DNA of 64,000 nt from a bacterium. GTDB lineage: Bacteria; Orphanbacterota; Orphanbacteria; Orphanbacterales; Orphanbacteraceae. Shown one piece after another: positions 59,916 to 64,000 of the stretch; positions within the stretch are counted from its first letter, which is position 1; each line of letters opens with the position of its first letter. The notes beneath the pieces were generated by a model. It ran no database searches, was not told the DNA's origin, and was given only the letters and a program-made list of their open reading frames with translations. The position numbers and the translations under genes are program-made. The DNA is taken from assembly GCA_025782575.1 (NCBI GenBank), contig JALGYY010000041.1:44293-108292 (forward strand). The letters are read 5' to 3'.

Positions 59916-61034
59916 ATGAAAATCGGAATCATGCTCCGCCACCTCGAGGAACACGGAGGTGGTGTTGCTGTTTATACTCGGAATCTTCTTCGAGAGATGC
60001 TGAACCTCTATACGCCGCACGAATGGGTCCTGATTTATCCGGACGATCGTTATCTCGGCACCTACAGCAAGCACTCCAACGTAACTGAAGTGGTCGTGAA
60101 AGCGCCCCACGTCTTTCTATGGGATCAGTTTGCAGTGAAGAAGGTTGAAGCGCGCGAGAAGCTCGATCTCATCTTCAACCCGAAATACTCCGTCCCCCTC
60201 CGCGCCGGATGTCCCAGCGTGTTCGTATCACACGGTCTTGACTGGTACGTCATGCCTTGGGGTTCGAGATTCCTCGACCGCCTGAGCCACAAGTACCTGT
60301 TTCCCCGTTATGCAAAAAAAGCGAATGCGATTATCGCAGTATCAGATACCACAAAAGAGCATCTGATCGAGTATCTCGGAATTGAAGAGGAGCGGATTCA
60401 CACGGTTTACCATGCCGTGGGAGACATGTTCCGCAAAGAGATCCCGAAAGAAAAGATCGAATCCGTCCTGCGGCAATTCAGGCTGCCCAATCGATACTAC
60501 CTTTATGTAGGTCAGATCTATCCGCCGAAGAACTTCGGCCGGCTCCTCCGCGCGTATGCGCAGGTCGGTCCGGATCAGGGGATTCCGCTCGTTGTAGCCG
60601 GCGAACACACCTGGATGAGCGGCGATGAAATCGCACTCATTAATGAACTGAAACTACAGAAGTGGGTCGTCTGGACTCACTGGGTAGAACATGACAAGCT
60701 TCCGGCAATCTATCGAGGCGCGGAAGCGCTGCTGCTCCCCTCGCTCTATGAATCGTTCGGGATGCCCATTCTCGAGGCGATGGCGTGCGGATGTCCCGTG
60801 ATTACCTCGAATCGATTCGGGACGCTCGAGGTGGCGGGAGATGCGGCCGTGCTGGTCGACCCGACCGATGTAGCGAGCATTGCGGGGGGTATGCGCCGTG
60901 TTCTCTTCAACCATGATGAGCGAGCCCGTTTGATCGAAGCGGGGCACAAGCGGGCCGATCAGTTTACATGGAAGAGTGCGGCCGAGGGGACGCTTCACGT
61001 TCTCGAAAGCGTACTCGCTCGATCGGTCAGCTGA
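59916..61034 (+). CDS. GT4 glycosyltransferase
   Basis: 372-residue GT-B glycosyltransferase: MKIGIMLRHLEEHGGGVAVY, VFVSHGLDWYVMPWG, donor domain YYLYVGQIYPPKNFGRLLRA and YESFGMPILEAMACGCPVIT. It resembles the two tandem GT4 proteins in length and in the DQFTW...EGTLHVLE C-terminus. It starts three bases after the carbamoyltransferase stop and its end overlaps the convergent sulfotransferase-like gene by eight bases. Specificity unknown. Confidence 0.94.
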   Translation: MKIGIMLRHLEEHGGGVAVYTRNLLREMLNLYTPHEWVLIYPDDRYLGTYSKHSNVTEVVVKAPHVFLWDQFAVKKVEAREKLDLIFNPKYSVPLRAGCPSVFVSHGLDWYVMPWGSRFLDRLSHKYLFPRYAKKANAIIAVSDTTKEHLIEYLGIEEERIHTVYHAVGDMFRKEIPKEKIESVLRQFRLPNRYYLYVGQIYPPKNFGRLLRAYAQVGPDQGIPLVVAGEHTWMSGDEIALINELKLQKWVVWTHWVEHDKLPAIYRGAEALLLPSLYESFGMPILEAMACGCPVITSNRFGTLEVAGDAAVLVDPTDVASIAGGMRRVLFNHDERARLIEAGHKRADQFTWKSAAEGTLHVLESVLARSVS

Positions 61035-61752
61035 TTGTTTCTTCTGCGAGTTCGCCCTTGCCCGTCCCGTACCCTGCGATCATGCCCGGCTTCATCCCAT
61101 TTACCTGCTCTGGATCAAAACAATGAGTAATGGCGAAGTAGTCCGGCCGATCGACATCCAGAAACTGACAGATCTCACCGGACACTTTAACCGGATCGTT
61201 CATCAGACGATCGAATGACAGGTCCAGCACCGATAGCCCGGACCACTTCAGAACGTCATAGCCGAACTGGCGCCACCGGAGCACATAATCGATCACATAG
61301 TCCCTCGATGCACACCGCCGAACCAGATCATCCGACCCGCTCCATACACGGAGAATCGACGAGACCTGGTCCCCCAGATTCCTGGTGAGATTGAGCACAC
61401 GGATGTCAAACTCCCGTTCCATCTGCTTCAGGAATGGAATCGTGAGGAACCACTGGGATTTTACAGCGGCGGGAAGACGCGATCCGAGAGTGCCGGCAAT
61501 GAGACTCCTGTATTCGGCCCCTGACGCAGCTCCGATTAGATCGACAGTCTCCATGCAGGGTGGAATGGCGATCTCCGGGTAGATTCCTTTGTACGTGTTC
61601 CTCAAGAACAATTGCTGCTCGGGCAGATCGAAACATCCTCGCGGATCATCGCCCGGATCAAAGCCCGCAATCCGGAGGAGTCCCATAAGGGCGGTTGCCC
61701 CGACACGGCCGACCGGATAGGCGACGACAGCCAGCTTTTCTTTGTGCTCCAT
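61027..61752 (-). CDS. Sulfotransferase-like protein
   Basis: 241-residue protein with the sulfotransferase P-loop layout. The 5'-phosphosulfate-binding loop is VVAYPVGRVGATALMGLLRI (usual form PRSGTT). The 3'-phosphate-binding region is VLNLTRNLGDQVSSILRVW (family form RNPxDxxxS), followed by LDLSFDRLMNDP, the usual YExL-like segment. It probably sulfates a sugar of the glycan using PAPS. The P-loop is atypical, so activity is uncertain. It ends inside the convergent GT4 gene and has its own promoter. Confidence 0.75.
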   Translation of the reverse strand: MEHKEKLAVVAYPVGRVGATALMGLLRIAGFDPGDDPRGCFDLPEQQLFLRNTYKGIYPEIAIPPCMETVDLIGAASGAEYRSLIAGTLGSRLPAAVKSQWFLTIPFLKQMEREFDIRVLNLTRNLGDQVSSILRVWSGSDDLVRRCASRDYVIDYVLRWRQFGYDVLKWSGLSVLDLSFDRLMNDPVKVSGEICQFLDVDRPDYFAITHCFDPEQVNGMKPGMIAGYGTGKGELAEETIS

Positions 61753-61859
61753 TTAGCCTGCATTCCCCGATTGTGTGAATCGTTCTGAATTGACCTCTTC
61801 CATATGGGAATGATCGGCATGGGCGGGAGCTCACTTGATCCGACGCAAACGGCAGGAGA

Positions 61860-63782
61860 TCAGCCGGCGGCCTTCTCGAAAGCTTCGTGCATTTCGTCGG
61901 TGGATTTTCCCTCGATAAACATGCGGTACCAGATCTCGGCATTACAGAGGAGCCAGAGACGCTGACCATGATCGCGCCGGCCGGAAAGATGATCTTCCAG
62001 GAGTGACCGGATCCCCTCGGGCCGCAGTATCCCTTCCCGAACGAGGGATGAGTCCGTCAGCAACGCTCGATAGAGAAAGCGGAATTCGTCAGCCAGCAGA
62101 TAGGTGAGGGGCGAGGAGAAGCCTTGCTTGCCCCGATTCAGAACCTCAGCGGGAACGTAACGCTCCGCCAGCTTCTTCTCGATGTGCCGGAGCTTTTTTC
62201 CCCGTACTTTGAATGAGGGAGGCAGCCCGGCACAGAACTCGGCGAGTTTGTGATCGAGAAACGGCGAGCGGGCTTCCAGGCCGTGGGCCATGCTCATCCT
62301 GTCGAGAATCATAACCGGATGATCGGGCATACGCACCATGCTGTCCGAGTGAAGCATTCGATCGATGGGTTCTTTCGCATTCGCCCCGTCAAACTGTTCT
62401 TTGACCGCCACCTCCGGATCGAAATCCCTGACAGCCCGCCTGAACCGCCCGGTTAGGAGATCATTGCGATAGCTATCCGAGAAATAGAAATAACCGAGGC
62501 TTTTCGCGTAACGCTCAGCACCTTCATAGAATGAGAGACTGTGCATCCATTTCAGTTTGTGGGCGCGACTCCGATACCAGCCGCCGTCGGACTGAGCGCC
62601 AAGCAATGGGCCGAGAAGTCCCCGGCGCAGAAACCGGGGAATCGCGGCGTAGTACCCGACGTAGAGATTGCCGAAATAACGGTCGTAGCCACCGAAGAGC
62701 TCGTCGCCGCCGTCGCCGCCCAGAACGACCTTCACTTCCGACCGCGCCAGTTCGGCAATATGATAGAGACAGAGCGAGAGTGGATCGGACGGCTCGTCCA
62801 TATGACGAACGATCTCGGGAAGCGTACGCACCAGAGTCGGCTTGATTTCCTGCCTGAAAATCTCCGCTCCGCACCGCTTCGCCATGCGGGCGGCGTAAGG
62901 ATATTCGCTGTACTCGCCGTAGGGAACATCACCACTGAACGCCTTGATCGGCTCGTCCCGCATTCCGCTCATCATTGAAACGATCAGACTCGAGTCGATC
63001 CCACCGCTCAGGAATGCCCCGACCGGGACATCGCTCACCAGATGATATTTTACCGCAGCTTGAACTTCGTCGTCCAGACGGCCCAGAAGGTCATCGAACC
63101 CACCTGTCAGTTTCGGCTCGAACGAGAGCCGCCAGTAAGGCTCCACACGGATCTTGCCATTTTGGAATTCCAGATAGTGGCCGGGGGGAAGCTTTCGAAT
63201 CCTCCTGAACATCGACCGGGGAGGGGCGATAATCCTGAGGGTTAAGTATTCATAGAGCGCGTTCTCATCAAGCTCAGCCAGACCCGGGTCGAGCGCCAGC
63301 AGCGCCTTGATCTCGGAAGCGAACGCGAATCGGTTGCCGTCGTGCCAGTAGTAGAGCGGTTTCTGGCCGAAATGATCGCGCGCCAGTAACAGCTTCTTCT
63401 CGCGCCTGTCATAAATGCCGAATGCGAACATGCCCCTCAGTCGACTGAGAAGCTTCTCTCCCTCCTCCTCATACAGGTGAAGCAGCACTTCCGTGTCGCC
63501 TGCAGTCCGGAAGGAATATCGCCCTGCCAGCTCCGGCCTGAGTTCTTCATAGTTATAGATTTCGCCATTAAATGTAATCCAGACGGATTCGTCCTCGTTG
63601 CTCATCGGCTGCCGGCTCCCCTCGAGATCGATGATCGAGAGCCTCCGATGACCGAGGCCGACACCGTCGCCAAGCCAGACGCCCGAATCGTCCGGGCCCC
63701 GATGGGCAATTGCATCGATCATACGGGTGACGGCTTCTTCCGTTACCCCCTCTGGTTGGATCAAACCGGCGATTCCACACAT
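61860..63782 (-). CDS. asnB: Glutamine-hydrolysing asparagine synthase-type amidotransferase
   Basis: 640-residue enzyme. The N-terminal Ntn glutaminase begins MCGIAGLIQPEG with catalytic Cys2 and shows AHRGPDDSGVWLGDGVGLGH, SNEDESVWITFNGEIYNYEE and RTAGDTEVLLHLYEEEGEKL. The C-terminal synthetase domain has the ATP pyrophosphate loop GAFLSGGIDSSLIVSMMSG and GGDGGDELFGGYDRYF. Paralogues like this inside polysaccharide loci (WbpS-type) amidate sugar uronic acids instead of making asparagine, and the location here suggests the same. Being full length with both sites, it could also be plain AsnB. Confidence 0.93.
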   Translation of the reverse strand: MCGIAGLIQPEGVTEEAVTRMIDAIAHRGPDDSGVWLGDGVGLGHRRLSIIDLEGSRQPMSNEDESVWITFNGEIYNYEELRPELAGRYSFRTAGDTEVLLHLYEEEGEKLLSRLRGMFAFGIYDRREKKLLLARDHFGQKPLYYWHDGNRFAFASEIKALLALDPGLAELDENALYEYLTLRIIAPPRSMFRRIRKLPPGHYLEFQNGKIRVEPYWRLSFEPKLTGGFDDLLGRLDDEVQAAVKYHLVSDVPVGAFLSGGIDSSLIVSMMSGMRDEPIKAFSGDVPYGEYSEYPYAARMAKRCGAEIFRQEIKPTLVRTLPEIVRHMDEPSDPLSLCLYHIAELARSEVKVVLGGDGGDELFGGYDRYFGNLYVGYYAAIPRFLRRGLLGPLLGAQSDGGWYRSRAHKLKWMHSLSFYEGAERYAKSLGYFYFSDSYRNDLLTGRFRRAVRDFDPEVAVKEQFDGANAKEPIDRMLHSDSMVRMPDHPVMILDRMSMAHGLEARSPFLDHKLAEFCAGLPPSFKVRGKKLRHIEKKLAERYVPAEVLNRGKQGFSSPLTYLLADEFRFLYRALLTDSSLVREGILRPEGIRSLLEDHLSGRRDHGQRLWLLCNAEIWYRMFIEGKSTDEMHEAFEKAAG

Positions 63783-63946
63783 GGCCTTCTATTGTCCTGA
63801 AATGAGCACGCCCCTCACCGGGGCCGTTTGAAACGATCGGGCCTCTCCGATTATCGGCGAATGATTGGCGCACTGCAAGAGATGGCGAACGGGCGACCCC
63901 GGCGTACACCGCTGATCTCCCCGACAGGATGCGCTACCTCCCCCCC

Positions 63947-64000
63947 CGCCAGACGGCCCTCATCCCGCTTCAGCCTGCCGGGGAGGAGGGCCGTCTGGCG
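63947..64000. repeat. 15-bp perfect inverted repeat at window end
   Basis: CGCCAGACGGCCCTC (63947-63961) and its exact reverse complement (63986-64000) with a 24-base spacer. No T-run follows on the minus strand and the plus strand cannot be read past the window. It may be a terminator stem for a neighbouring gene outside the window. Confidence 0.6.

Noticed and set aside
59118..60110. Minus-strand open frame of about 330 codons
   Set aside because: Antisense to the carbamoyltransferase and GT4 genes, both full length with conserved motifs.
1..64000. CRISPR arrays, tRNA or rRNA genes, insertion sequences, integrases or phage genes
   Set aside because: Looked for direct repeat/spacer patterns, cloverleaf-like segments in the gaps and transposase motifs; none seen. 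The CHAT protease is therefore not part of a visible type III-E CRISPR locus.

Overview
The window reads as one stretch of a dense bacterial chromosome, probably Gram-negative. Several secreted proteins have signal peptides. Two of them (3676-5343 and 5474-6376) end in a FlgD-like Ig fold of the PNPF...DxxGRLV...G type, which is used as a C-terminal cell-surface tail in the FCB superphylum and nearby candidate phyla (Krumholzibacteriota, Eisenbacteria, Latescibacterota-like lineages). There is also a predicted outer-membrane beta-barrel. This taxonomic placement is inference from protein architecture; no rRNA or tRNA gene was seen. I also saw no CRISPR array, insertion sequence, integrase or phage gene.

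Layout. 1-2.2 kb: two glycosyltransferases, the first cut by the window edge. 2.3-12.5 kb: a lipid-binding-like secreted protein, a VIT1/CCC1-like membrane protein, a subtilase and a choice-of-anchor-V protein. This stretch also holds a sigma factor / zinc-finger protein / CHAT-TPR protease operon and a membrane-anchored sulfatase-fold enzyme. 12.6-13.9 kb: arsR-arsM with a visible operator. 14-23.7 kb: SPFH protein plus ribbon-helix-helix protein, a large secreted protein of unknown function, an operon of a DUF2779 nuclease-like protein with kynureninase and kynurenine formamidase, PepF and a DUF1579 protein. 23.8-30 kb: an AI-2E family permease followed by an arsenic-sugar-type cluster. 30-34.1 kb: small housekeeping and hypothetical genes. 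34.1-64 kb: a large surface-glycan locus.

Most interesting system. The gene at 25166-27664 encodes one 832-residue protein with a PqqD-like N-terminus, a radical SAM core (C131, C135, C138), a SPASM-like Cys-rich region and a complete arsenite methyltransferase (ArsM) module with its three conserved cysteines. It is followed by the TIGR04282 and TIGR04283 glycosyltransferases and a TVP38 membrane protein, which are known companions of arsenosugar biosynthesis genes. A small Hx3CxxC zinc-finger protein precedes it. A stand-alone ArsM with its own ArsR lies 12 kb away. The inferred picture is a streamlined pathway in which As(III) methylation and radical adenosylation or alkylation sit in one polypeptide.

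The second system worth attention is the minus-strand operon 10528-6381: ECF-like sigma factor, zinc-finger/carboxypeptidase-regulatory protein, CHAT-TPR caspase-like protease. It resembles a protease-controlled sigma switch. The sigma gene appears to lack any standard start codon for its conserved N-terminus.

The glycan locus carries GDP-mannose 4,6-dehydratase, a Gfo/Idh/MocA-epimerase fusion, epimerase, four GT4 glycosyltransferases, polysaccharide deacetylase, hexapeptide acyltransferase, FemAB/CelD-like acyltransferase, flippase and carbamoyltransferase. It also has a sulfotransferase-like protein, an asparagine synthase, a heterodimeric ABC exporter and a GMC oxidoreductase with a Tat-type partner. 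Together they would build, decorate and export a complex cell-surface polysaccharide or glycolipid. Several of its genes are translationally coupled through TTGA or TAATG junctions.
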